This document shows, in pieces, positions 1 through 7,896 of a stretch of DNA of 64,000 bases. Position 1 is the stretch's first letter; each line of letters opens with the position of its first letter. Both the position numbers and the translations under genes were made by a program. This DNA comes from Gilvimarinus sp. DA14. Lineage in GTDB: Bacteria > Pseudomonadota > Gammaproteobacteria > Pseudomonadales > Cellvibrionaceae. Below the pieces are notes generated by a model, which worked only from the letters and a program-made list of their open reading frames with translations, had not been told where the DNA came from and did no database searches. The DNA lies in assembly GCF_024204685.1 (NCBI RefSeq), contig NZ_CP100350.1, forward strand, positions 620,001 through 684,000, in the 5' to 3' direction.

Positions 1-583
1 TAAGAATCGTGATGCCACCGCGCTCGGCGTGCTCGCGAAGCAGCTGCTGTAAGCGCCCCACCCCCTCTTTATCGATGGCGGTGAAAGGCTCATCCAGAAT
101 CCATAGCGGTGAATCGCTGAGATACAACTGAGCCAGCGCCACCCGCCGCTTTTGACCGGCCGACAAACTGCCACAACTGGTATCGTGGTAGGCTTCCAGA
201 TCAACTTGCGCCAGGGCGCTGGCAAGCGCGGCCGACGTAGGGCACTGGCCGCGCAACTGGGCCAACCATTGCACATTTTCGGCCACAGTTAAGGCCGCTT
301 TTACCGGCGCCTGGTGGCCCAAATAAAACATGCTGCGGTAATAATCGCGGTTGCCGCTGATTGCCTCACCACCCCAGGTGATAGTGCCACTGCTGGGAGT
401 CATCAGCCCGGCTAGCGTGTGCAGCAAGGTGGTTTTACCCGCGCCGTTAAAACCCAGCACCTGCAACACGCTGCCAGCACAACAGTTATACTGCAACTGA
501 GTAAAAAGTACCCGGTCGTCCCGCACACAGGTCAGGTCATGTAGCCTAAGTTCGATCTGGGCTGGGTCTTGCCACTGCGACAT
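1..583 (-). CDS. ccmA: CcmA, heme-exporter ATP-binding subunit (partial)
   Basis: This is the ATP-binding subunit of the CcmABCD transporter of System I cytochrome c maturation, which works at the inner membrane and uses ATP hydrolysis to release holo-CcmE. The first 194 codons are present and the gene runs off the left edge. Walker A GFNGAGKTT is near residue 44, the ABC signature LSAGQKRR near 140 and Walker B LWILDEP near 160, with LGHQAPVK in the Q-loop region. The ATG at 583 is the only suitable start. It is divergent from the fliK-like gene; the same neighbourhood is known from pseudomonads. The missing C-terminus is the only oddity. Confidence 0.95.
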   Translation of the reverse strand, partial: MSQWQDPAQIELRLHDLTCVRDDRVLFTQLQYNCCAGSVLQVLGFNGAGKTTLLHTLAGLMTPSSGTITWGGEAISGNRDYYRSMFYLGHQAPVKAALTVAENVQWLAQLRGQCPTSAALASALAQVDLEAYHDTSCGSLSAGQKRRVALAQLYLSDSPLWILDEPFTAIDKEGVGRLQQLLREHAERGGITIL

Positions 584-730
584 CGGGACACTCAATGATT
601 ATGGCCTGCGGCCGAAAACAATTAGCCAATGGCCAAAGAAAACGTTGCGCGGCGATTATATAGCCACAAGCACTAAAAGTTTACCCAAATCCGGGTTAAA
701 TGACGTAAACAGCACCCCTACAGGACGAAT

Positions 731-2332
731 ATGCCGATAGATTTCACCCAGCTGTATACGGGAATGGGCGCAAAAACTGCCGCGCGCACTGCGGGTGCTA
801 GCCCACAAGCCAATAGTGCGCTGGCTCAGCTGCGGCTGACACCGGGAGAGGCCGTCAGCGCCGAGGTGCTGAATGTAAAATCCATTAAACCCGAGCACCA
901 GCAGTGGCTCAGCCGCGAGCAGCCGGCGAGTTTACCCCCCGCCAATACCAGGCCCGGCGACGCACGGGCCGCGTTGCGCTTAGCCACACTGCTGATAAAA
1001 GGCCAGAGTTTACCTGTCATCACACGCGAAGCTCTGCAGCCGGGGCAACAAGTTGCTGTAGCGTTAACCAGTAATCGCCAGCTCAGCCTCAGGCCAGAGA
1101 CAAGCGCAGCGACGCCCCGGCCAGAATCCACGGGCAATAACCGTCCAGCAGTGGCGGCCGAGGTATTAAACCAGGCGCTACGGGAAATACTGCCGCGCCA
1201 GGCGGGCCCAAGTGTCGAGCCGCTCGCTGCAGCACTGGCCCGCGTGTTGCAAAAGCTACCGCAGCCTCCGGGCACGCAGCCGTTAACACAGTCGCTCCAG
1301 CAGCTCGCCAAAGCGCCTGTTGCATTGCGACCCGGGGTCCCACTTGAACCTGTGCAATTAAAATCGGCGCTGGAGCAGAGCGGCAGTTTATTCGAAAGGC
1401 ATTTGGCAAACGCCAAAAGCAAAGGCCCGGAGGCGGTGCAGCAGGTAATCAGTACCGACCGCAAAGCCACCCTGCTCCATCTCGCCAAACAAGTGACTGC
1501 GCAATTACCCGCGGCGGCACAAGCAACAGCGCCTGGACTGAAAATTCCAGCGACACAGGCGGCCTTACGCCCCAGAGAAGCGGCCGACGTAGCGGCTATT
1601 GTGCGTCTGCTCTCAGCAGGCTCAAACGCTCAGGGCGTTAATAGCCATGGCGCCCAAGCGCAACTCTCCAGCCCCGTCAGTCCCACTGCAGTCAATCCCG
1701 CGCAGGGCAAAACACCAGCCGGCAGCTTACCTGCCGGCATGGATAGCTTGAGCATTAAAGGCGGCGAACTCAATTTAAGCCAGCTGTTACTAAACAGTCA
1801 GCATATCCCTCGCGAGACCTCCGAATCCAGAGCGCTGCGCACTCAATTACTGCTGCTCACCCATCAGCTGACGCTCAACAGTTTGGCCCGTATTCGCCAA
1901 CAGCAATTGCAGCCCGAGGCCAGCCGCGCAAGAACCGGCGAAGCAGCGCCGGGGATCAATGTGCATTTTGAGCTGCCAATACGCTTAGATCAGGGGGTTT
2001 ACCCGGCGAAAATCGCCATTCAGGAACAGCCCGAGCCCGGCGAAGAAAAACCATCAGCCCAAAAGGGTAAACGCTGGCAGGTGACCTTGGCGCTACAAAC
2101 TCCAGAAGCCGGTGACATATACGCGCGCCTGGCCTACATCAATGCGAGTCTGGATATCGTCATCTGGGGCGAAAACCAGCAGCTACTGAAACAGGCCAAG
2201 ACAAAATTTAGCGACTACCTAAAGCCGATGGCAGCGGCCGGACTTGAGGTGAACAGTGTACAGTTTCGCGAAGGCGTGCCAACCGCCGAAGGCAACACAC
2301 TCGCTTACAATCTGGTGGATATCAGTACATGA
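731..2332 (+). CDS. fliK: FliK-like flagellar hook-length control protein
   Basis: The protein has 533 residues. The first 400 are rich in Ala, Gln, Pro and Leu and look poorly structured, as in hook-length rulers. The last 120, from about INVHFELPIRL, resemble the FliK C-terminal (Flg_hook) domain, which contacts FlhB and switches export specificity from hook to filament subunits. The ATG is preceded by AGGACG at a usable distance. The next gene overlaps by four bases (ATGA) and encodes a FlhB-C-like protein, so the pair is translationally coupled and probably functions together. No other flagellar genes are nearby, and a second, canonical fliK may exist elsewhere, so the role in flagellar assembly is inferred from the domain. 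Confidence 0.75.
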   Translation: MPIDFTQLYTGMGAKTAARTAGASPQANSALAQLRLTPGEAVSAEVLNVKSIKPEHQQWLSREQPASLPPANTRPGDARAALRLATLLIKGQSLPVITREALQPGQQVAVALTSNRQLSLRPETSAATPRPESTGNNRPAVAAEVLNQALREILPRQAGPSVEPLAAALARVLQKLPQPPGTQPLTQSLQQLAKAPVALRPGVPLEPVQLKSALEQSGSLFERHLANAKSKGPEAVQQVISTDRKATLLHLAKQVTAQLPAAAQATAPGLKIPATQAALRPREAADVAAIVRLLSAGSNAQGVNSHGAQAQLSSPVSPTAVNPAQGKTPAGSLPAGMDSLSIKGGELNLSQLLLNSQHIPRETSESRALRTQLLLLTHQLTLNSLARIRQQQLQPEASRARTGEAAPGINVHFELPIRLDQGVYPAKIAIQEQPEPGEEKPSAQKGKRWQVTLALQTPEAGDIYARLAYINASLDIVIWGENQQLLKQAKTKFSDYLKPMAAAGLEVNSVQFREGVPTAEGNTLAYNLVDIST

Positions 2333-2610
2333 GCAATACCGCTGAGCTACAGGAACTGCAAAAGGCCGTCGCCCTCTATTACGATGGCAAAAACAGCCCG
2401 GTCATTAGCGCCAAGGGTACCGGAGATCTGGCGGCGCAAATCATCGAACTGGCGCAGGAGTATGACGTTCCTCTGTGTGACAACCCATCTCTGGTGGACT
2501 TTTTGGTCACCTTGGAGCTCGGCGATGAAATTCCGGAAAAGCTTTATCTAGCCGTGGCCTACATTATTGCTTTTGCCTACGAGCTTAAAGGAGAAGCGCC
2601 ACAGAGCTAA
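2329..2610 (+). CDS. FlhB C-terminal-domain-like protein (EscU/YscU family)
   Basis: This 93-residue protein resembles only the cytoplasmic C-terminal domain of FlhB, the export-apparatus switch. AVALYYDGKNSPVISAKG and the closing segment IPEKLYLAVAYIIAFAYEL match the core strands and last helix of that domain. The NPTH autocleavage motif and the transmembrane half of FlhB are both missing. Such stand-alone proteins (FhlB type) are known beside fliK-like genes, where they are thought to modulate or replace the cleaved FlhB-C fragment. It overlaps the preceding gene by four bases. Its stop codon abuts the stop codon of the convergent gene with no spacer, so the two transcripts must overlap. 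Confidence 0.8.
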   Translation: MSNTAELQELQKAVALYYDGKNSPVISAKGTGDLAAQIIELAQEYDVPLCDNPSLVDFLVTLELGDEIPEKLYLAVAYIIAFAYELKGEAPQS

Positions 2611-3330
2611 CTACTGGCTACTCTGCGGCGGGTAGCGATACTGAATCAGGACATCGAATGCCTGATTATCAGAGTCGGTTAAATTGGAACGCCCGGCATA
2701 GCCGGAAAGGCGCTTGTCAGAGTCAAAAGCGAGATAGATGGGGTCGAGAAACATGGCGAAAAACCGATTGTTTAACTCCATTTTCAAATACGTATAGTTT
2801 GACTGACGTTGTGTAAAGGGTGTTGCAGCAAAATCCACCGTTATCGCGCGCAGGCTAATATTTTTTAACCGACCTGGAAAGGCAAACGAAAACTCCAACC
2901 CCTGCTCCAGCTCGGTGAAATGCTGCTGAATCATGGCGACAAACCCAGCATCAATTACTTGCCTTTCGGCAAGGTCCACCCGACCGCTTTCTTGCTCTCC
3001 TGCTGCCGACTTGCTTAAAGCAATCTCACCGTCGATATTTTTAGCCTCGAGAATCAGCTCAAATCTCAGATCCTCAAAGCGAAAGTCGGGAGCCGTTTCG
3101 CTGTTGCTATAGTTCAGGGTTTTACGAGCAATGAGTTCTTGTTCGGGAGAGAAATACAACACCCTATGGTGAGCGTTGCCATCATCGTAATATTGTTCGC
3201 GATAAACAAGCTCGTCGCGATCATCCAGCTTATAGGCCTCTCCGATAGCGTAAGGATCGCTTTCACCACGAGCGAATACGCTGAGAAGAAGAGCCGTTAA
3301 AAAAGCAAGCATATGCGCGAAGCGATACAT
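2611..3330 (-). CDS. Unknown exported protein at the end of the photolyase/Cfa operon
   Basis: I do not recognise this 239-residue protein. It begins with a likely signal peptide (charged start, hydrophobic LAFLTALLLSVF, cleavage near ARG-ES), so it is probably periplasmic or outer-membrane associated. The mature part is charged and aromatic-rich, with no membrane segment, no cysteine pair and no recognisable catalytic motif. It lies nine bases after the DUF2878 gene and is probably the last gene of the operon. In related clusters this slot is often held by a DUF3833 lipoprotein, but the sequence here lacks a lipobox and I cannot place it in that family. Function unknown; a role in the lipid or light-stress pathway is inferred from position only. 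Confidence 0.75.
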   Translation of the reverse strand: MYRFAHMLAFLTALLLSVFARGESDPYAIGEAYKLDDRDELVYREQYYDDGNAHHRVLYFSPEQELIARKTLNYSNSETAPDFRFEDLRFELILEAKNIDGEIALSKSAAGEQESGRVDLAERQVIDAGFVAMIQQHFTELEQGLEFSFAFPGRLKNISLRAITVDFAATPFTQRQSNYTYLKMELNNRFFAMFLDPIYLAFDSDKRLSGYAGRSNLTDSDNQAFDVLIQYRYPPQSSQ

Positions 3331-3339
3331 ACAATGACC

Positions 3340-3849
3340 TCAGGCTTTTGCAGCAACTTTCAGAGAATCCGTAATGGCTTTGTGCAGCGGCAAGACTGTC
3401 AGCCACAAGGCAGCGATCACCAGCGCCCCCACCGGGCCTAGGTAGCCCCAGCTTACCCCGCTTAAGGCGACGCCGGCACTGTAGGACAAAGCCGCTGCGA
3501 CGGCGCCCAGCAGACTCGCCAACCAAAACCGCGAATAGATGATCCAGAGTGAGTGGCGTAGCGTCATGCCCAGCATAAACCACAGGCAAGCCAGCCATAG
3601 AGGTTGCAGCTCGGAGCTGTAGCGCAACACGTCTGCTTGCAACAGCGCAGTGTCGTGCACAAAGCCCAAAATCAAGGCGATAACTACCGCAAACATATCC
3701 TCTCGACGCTGCTTACTAAGATAAAAATGTAGCATTGCAAATACAAAGGTATAAGCTAATGCCCAGCCGAGCGGCGCGAGCAGGCAGATAAACCACCCAG
3801 CCTGAAAAGCCACCGCATTGGCGATGGTGAAACTGTAGTGATTAGCCAT
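3340..3849 (-). CDS. DUF2878 family membrane protein
   Basis: This is a 169-residue integral membrane protein with five or six hydrophobic segments and few charged loops, matching the size and pattern of DUF2878. The start is the ATG at 3849, which overlaps the end of the Cfa-like gene; the open frame extends further upstream but would then lie inside that gene. DUF2878 proteins recur beside Cfa-like methyltransferases, DUF1365 and COG2907 flavoproteins in proteobacteria, but I know of no biochemical role. Membrane location and operon position suggest handling of the modified lipid or its precursor, which is inference. Confidence 0.8.
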   Translation of the reverse strand: MANHYSFTIANAVAFQAGWFICLLAPLGWALAYTFVFAMLHFYLSKQRREDMFAVVIALILGFVHDTALLQADVLRYSSELQPLWLACLWFMLGMTLRHSLWIIYSRFWLASLLGAVAAALSYSAGVALSGVSWGYLGPVGALVIAALWLTVLPLHKAITDSLKVAAKA

Positions 3850-5110
3850 GACGATAATCGGGGCCCGCGAACAAAAACTGGCCCGTACCGATACTGCGTT
3901 CCACGAAACCACCCTCGCAATAACACAAGTAATATTCCCACAGACGAATAAAACGATCATCAAAGCCCTGCTCACGAACCTGGGGCAACTGCTGCAAGAA
4001 GCGCTCGCGCCAGCACTTCAAGGTTTTGGCGTAATCGAGGCCGATATCTTCAAAACTCAGCAGATTGAGCTTGGTCACATCGCCCATCAAGGCAAGCACT
4101 TTACTCACTGAGGGTAAACCACCGCCAGGGAAAATGTAGCGTTGAATAAAGTCCACTGAATTTTTTGCCATTTCATAACGCTGGTCGGCAATGGTAATGG
4201 CCTGGAGAAGCATCAATCCGTCGTCTTTTATTAATCCGGAGCAGACTTCGAAGTACTTGGGATAGTGCTCATAGCCCACGGCCTCGATCATCTCTACCGA
4301 CACAAGCTTGTCGTATTGCCCCTGCAGATCGCGATAGTCATCGAACAGCAAAGTAATCTTGTCGTTTAGCCCCAGTGCGGCAACTTTTTGTTTGGCATAC
4401 TCATACTGTTCCGCCGAAATGGTGGTGGTAGTCACCTTACAGCCGTAGTGCTGCGCCGCATAAATGGCCATTCCGCCCCACCCGGTGCCAATTTCCAACA
4501 AATGATCGGAAGGTTTCAGTTCGAGCTTTTCACAAATGGTGTGCAGCTTATGTTCGGCGGCTTGCTCAAGGCTCGCACTGGCATCGGGAAAAATAGCCGA
4601 CGAGTACATTAACTTTTCATCCAAAAACAAAGAGAAAAAATCGTTACCCAAGTCATAGTGGGCACTGATATTACGCCGGGCACCCTCTTTTGAATTTCGT
4701 TTGAAATAGGCAAAAAGGCGCAAGATCATTTTACTCAGGCGCGACTGCCCCTGGTCCATTGCATCCAGCGCATCCATATTGCGCACAAATATACGCACCA
4801 CACTGGTCAGATTAGGAGTCGACCAGTAGCCCGACATATAGGCCTCACCCGAGCCCACAGAGCCGGAGAAAGCCACATCGGCGTAGGCGGCTGGATCGTG
4901 AACATGAATATCCGCCACCAGCTCAGCGGATTGAGGCCGCTCACCAAAGGTGTAGCAATCATCATGTTCATGAATACGCAAACAGCCGTGCCGTAGTTTT
5001 TTCAGTGTTTTCAGCACCAGCTTCTTGGCCACCTGTTCGCGATAGCTAAAGGTCCTGGATCTGTGGGCGCTGAAGCCGGCGATACCTTTGCGTGTGGACG
5101 ATTCAGTCAC
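3842..5110 (-). CDS. Cfa-like SAM-dependent fatty-acid methyltransferase
   Basis: This 422-residue protein belongs to the cyclopropane-fatty-acid synthase family (COG2230), which transfers a methyl group from SAM to the double bond of membrane acyl chains. The SAM motif LLEIGTGWGGMAIYAAQHYG lies near residue 200, after the conserved HYDLGNDFFSLFLDEKLMYSS stretch (residues about 148-168, acyl-chain pocket). The start is a GTG preceded by GAGGAGA, overlapping the DUF1365 stop by eight bases. Members found in this DUF1365/COG2907 context differ from the housekeeping Cfa and may make other methylated lipids, such as precursors of furan fatty acids as in Rhodobacter UfaM. Which product is made cannot be read from sequence. 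Confidence 0.88.
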   Translation of the reverse strand: MTESSTRKGIAGFSAHRSRTFSYREQVAKKLVLKTLKKLRHGCLRIHEHDDCYTFGERPQSAELVADIHVHDPAAYADVAFSGSVGSGEAYMSGYWSTPNLTSVVRIFVRNMDALDAMDQGQSRLSKMILRLFAYFKRNSKEGARRNISAHYDLGNDFFSLFLDEKLMYSSAIFPDASASLEQAAEHKLHTICEKLELKPSDHLLEIGTGWGGMAIYAAQHYGCKVTTTTISAEQYEYAKQKVAALGLNDKITLLFDDYRDLQGQYDKLVSVEMIEAVGYEHYPKYFEVCSGLIKDDGLMLLQAITIADQRYEMAKNSVDFIQRYIFPGGGLPSVSKVLALMGDVTKLNLLSFEDIGLDYAKTLKCWRERFLQQLPQVREQGFDDRFIRLWEYYLCYCEGGFVERSIGTGQFLFAGPDYRHG

Positions 5111-5879
5111 AATGTTTCTCCTCTGCCAAATCCGAGCCCGGGTGGTTGTACACTGGCACCCGCTTTAACCACAGTTTTAGTGCCTGCCAGTAAATAGCGA
5201 TCGGCACTTTGATGCTATTGTAGGGTGTACGCCATAGAATGCGATTCAGATGTGCGGCACTCCATGATTCTTTGCTAAGCGTCAGGGTCGCGTCCATGTG
5301 CTTGACGCCCTGCTTGTGATTTTCCATGTGCACACTGAGCTTTTCACCCGGCCGGCTGCTAAACCAGTGATAATCCATTGCCAAGGGGTTAAACGGAGAT
5401 ACATGAAATTTCTTGGAAAATCTCACATCATTCGCTCTTTGTTTCTCATCCATTGGAACAAGATAACAATGCCGCTCATTCCAAGGGGTGTTATTCACCT
5501 CAGCAACAATCGCCATCAAACGGGAATTTTGATAAACGTAATAAAGACTGACAGGATTAAAACAAAACCCCCAGAGTCGCAAATTAGCCAACAAAAACAC
5601 TTTGCAGGGAGCGTCGGTGTCGATCACAGCTTGCGCCTTCTGCAAAACCACGTCTTTTAAGTTCTGACTGACCGGCGCCATATAGTCCTCGCGGCGAAAG
5701 CAGCCAAGATTGCTTTTATTGAACGACCAAAGACGGCTTTGCGAAAACAGCTCTGGCAGAGCATCTAAGTCCATAAAAAATAAATGCTGCCGATAACTAA
5801 ATTCATGCTTTTTAGGTGTGAAACGTCTATGCCTTACCCACCCGCTGTAAATAGCACTTTCAGGGTTTGGGGTGCTCAC
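5103..5879 (-). CDS. DUF1365 family protein
   Basis: This 258-residue protein carries the DUF1365 (COG3496) signature: an opening IYSGWVRHRRFTPKKHEF block, LWGFCFNPVSLYYVY in the middle and FHVSPFNPL later. The best start is the GTG at 5879, which overlaps the preceding TGA as GTGA; starts further upstream would lie inside the flavoprotein gene. DUF1365 proteins almost always sit with a COG2907 flavoprotein and a Cfa-like methyltransferase, suggesting three steps or partners in one lipid modification, but no activity is established to my knowledge. Coupling on both sides indicates tight stoichiometry. Confidence 0.85.
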   Translation of the reverse strand: MSTPNPESAIYSGWVRHRRFTPKKHEFSYRQHLFFMDLDALPELFSQSRLWSFNKSNLGCFRREDYMAPVSQNLKDVVLQKAQAVIDTDAPCKVFLLANLRLWGFCFNPVSLYYVYQNSRLMAIVAEVNNTPWNERHCYLVPMDEKQRANDVRFSKKFHVSPFNPLAMDYHWFSSRPGEKLSVHMENHKQGVKHMDATLTLSKESWSAAHLNRILWRTPYNSIKVPIAIYWQALKLWLKRVPVYNHPGSDLAEEKHCD

Positions 5880-7141
5880 AGGGACACTCCAAAATCTTTC
5901 GCGACTCGCAGTGCAGACACCACGCCATCTTCGTGAAATCCATTGTGCCAGTAGGCGCCACAATAATGGGTATGGTTTTGTGCGCTAATCTCCCGCCAAC
6001 GGGCTTTTGCTGCAACACTTTGCTGGGTAAAAACAGGGTGGGCGTAGTCGTACTCCCCGTATATTTTATTAGGGTCGATACGATCACCCGGGTTTACGGT
6101 AACGCAAAAGGTTTGCTCTGCCGCAAGCCTTTGCAATATGTTCATATTGTACGTCAGTAAGGTCGCATCATTATCATTCTTGGGGATACAGTAATTCCAG
6201 CTCGCCCAAGCACTATGGCGCTTTGGCAATAGCGATTGATCACTGTGCAAGACAACACGATTGTCTTTGTAGGGAATGCTGCCCAGTATCGAATTTTCTT
6301 GCGCGCTGGCATCACCTAGCATGGCGAGAGCCTGATCACTGTGGCAGGCGAACACGACTTCATCGAATTCATCGATACGGCCGTCCTGGTGCTGGATTAA
6401 AATGCGGTTGGCCTCGCGAGTAACCGTTTGAATGCGGGCATCGGTAACAATTGCGTCTTTAAACGGTTGAACTAATGGGGCCAGGTATGCGTGCGAGCCT
6501 CCCACTAAGGTATACCACTGAGGTTGATCGGTAATCGTAAGTAGACCGTGATTGTGGAAAAATCGAATAAAGAATTCCAGAGGCATTTGCGCCGCTGTTT
6601 CGGTGCCCGATGACCAAATCGCCGACACCATGGGAAACAGGTAGAAATTGATAAACTGGCTGCTGTAGCCCTCCCTTGCCACGAAATCCGCAAGCGTAAG
6701 GCTGGAATCAATCGCCTCGCGACGGAAGAGCTCGGTGCACTGGCGGTTAAATTTGACGATATCGGTAAGCATTTGCCAGTGCGTCGGCTTAAATACATTT
6801 CGCTTTTGCGCAAACAATCCCTGTATTGATGTGCCTGCATATTCATAACCGGTGGTTTCACAACTAACGCTGAAACCCATATCGGTCTTCTGCCCTGCCA
6901 CACCCAGCTCTTGCATCAATTTAATAAAGTTTGGGTAGGTTCTGTCGTTGTAGACAATAAAACCGGTATCAATCCAGTAGTCACCCTCGTCCGTTGCTAC
7001 CTTTTTGGTTGCTGTGTGACCGCCAATTTCGCTGGCTTTCTCGAACACAGTGACATTGTGATGCCGGCTGAGCAGATAAGCACAACAAAGTCCACTAACC
7101 CCCGCACCAATAACGGCGATATTCTTTTTCTGTTCACTCAT
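5876..7141 (-). CDS. COG2907 FAD-dependent amine-oxidase-fold protein
   Basis: This 421-residue flavoprotein has an N-terminal Rossmann motif (IAVIGAGVSGLCCAYLL) and an acidic ribose-binding residue in VFEKASEIGGHT, both typical of the amine oxidase/phytoene desaturase fold. The C-terminal CGAYWHNGFHEDGVVSALRVA closes the FAD site. The ATG at 7141 overlaps the stop of the upstream SDR gene by one base (TAATG). COG2907 proteins accompany DUF1365 and Cfa-like genes; in Rhodobacter homologous genes are under RpoE-ChrR control and lie near the furan fatty acid genes. A likely role is oxidation or desaturation of an acyl chain, which is inferred. Confidence 0.87.
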   Translation of the reverse strand: MSEQKKNIAVIGAGVSGLCCAYLLSRHHNVTVFEKASEIGGHTATKKVATDEGDYWIDTGFIVYNDRTYPNFIKLMQELGVAGQKTDMGFSVSCETTGYEYAGTSIQGLFAQKRNVFKPTHWQMLTDIVKFNRQCTELFRREAIDSSLTLADFVAREGYSSQFINFYLFPMVSAIWSSGTETAAQMPLEFFIRFFHNHGLLTITDQPQWYTLVGGSHAYLAPLVQPFKDAIVTDARIQTVTREANRILIQHQDGRIDEFDEVVFACHSDQALAMLGDASAQENSILGSIPYKDNRVVLHSDQSLLPKRHSAWASWNYCIPKNDNDATLLTYNMNILQRLAAEQTFCVTVNPGDRIDPNKIYGEYDYAHPVFTQQSVAAKARWREISAQNHTHYCGAYWHNGFHEDGVVSALRVAKDFGVSL

Positions 7142-7896
7142 TAAGTGCGCACCATTTTTTGCAGCAACTTTAGTTGGAGTCCGGTTGGCAAGCGGCCGAT
7201 AATGCCCAACGCGCAAGACAGCTGCCAGGGAAACTTATACAGATAACGCCGCTGTGCAATGGCTTTTAGCACATGTGCGGCCGCTTCATCAGCCTCCATT
7301 AGAAAAGGCATAGAAAAGTTATTCTGCGCGGTTAAGGGTGTCTTAATAAACCCGGGCTTAATAATGGTGACATCAATACCCCGGCGGTAAACATCGACCC
7401 TAAGGCTGGACAAGAAATAGTCGACCGCTGCCTTAGAGGCACCATAAGCCTCTGCCCTGGACAGAGGAGCCTCGGTCACTAAGCTGGAGATACCGACAAT
7501 GTGAGGAGCATTTTCTGAATCGGCCAAAAGCCCCATACAGGCATTGAGCACATTGATGGACCCTTGAAGGTTCACTTCAATGACACGCTTGCACAGCGCT
7601 GCCTCGACCTTACCCGGGTCCAGATATTCACAGGTACCCGCATTCAAAATCAGGGTATCGATTCCTTTTATCTGCGACGCGACACGCTCTACGCTTTCTA
7701 TATCAGTGATGTCGGCTTTTAACGTTGTCAACTGCAGCCCGAATTGATTTTTCAAGCTTTCCAATGGGCTGACATCTCTCGCCACGGCGTAAACATCACA
7801 GCCCTGAGCCAAAAGCTGCTTAACACAGGCCAGCCCCAGGCCTTTGCTGCCACCGGTGATCAGCACGCGACGACCGGCTAACGGATGTGAACTCAT
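7141..7896 (-). CDS. Short-chain dehydrogenase/reductase of the photolyase operon
   Basis: This is a 251-residue classical SDR. It has the cofactor motif TGGSKGLG near residue 15, NAG in LILNAGT near 86 and the YGASK active-site motif with an upstream SS near 137. It probably uses NADP(H), given the Lys after the Gly-rich loop. The substrate is unknown; the context of acyl-lipid modifying genes suggests an oxidised lipid or fatty aldehyde, which is inference. It overlaps the photolyase stop by four bases (ATGA) and abuts the flavoprotein gene, so it is clearly mid-operon. Confidence 0.88.
   Translation of the reverse strand: MSSHPLAGRRVLITGGSKGLGLACVKQLLAQGCDVYAVARDVSPLESLKNQFGLQLTTLKADITDIESVERVASQIKGIDTLILNAGTCEYLDPGKVEAALCKRVIEVNLQGSINVLNACMGLLADSENAPHIVGISSLVTEAPLSRAEAYGASKAAVDYFLSSLRVDVYRRGIDVTIIKPGFIKTPLTAQNNFSMPFLMEADEAAAHVLKAIAQRRYLYKFPWQLSCALGIIGRLPTGLQLKLLQKMVRT

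Noticed and set aside
600-730. A sigma-28-like pattern (CAAAGAAA and GGCGATTA) upstream of the fliK-like gene.
   Set aside because: The spacing is nine bases instead of about eleven and both boxes have mismatches.
826-1488. Long open frame antisense to the fliK-like gene.
   Set aside because: It is a shadow of GC-rich coding sequence, with no ribosome binding site or recognisable protein features.
3848-4111. Plus-strand open frame within the Cfa-like gene.
   Set aside because: It lies antisense to a well-supported gene and shows no family features.
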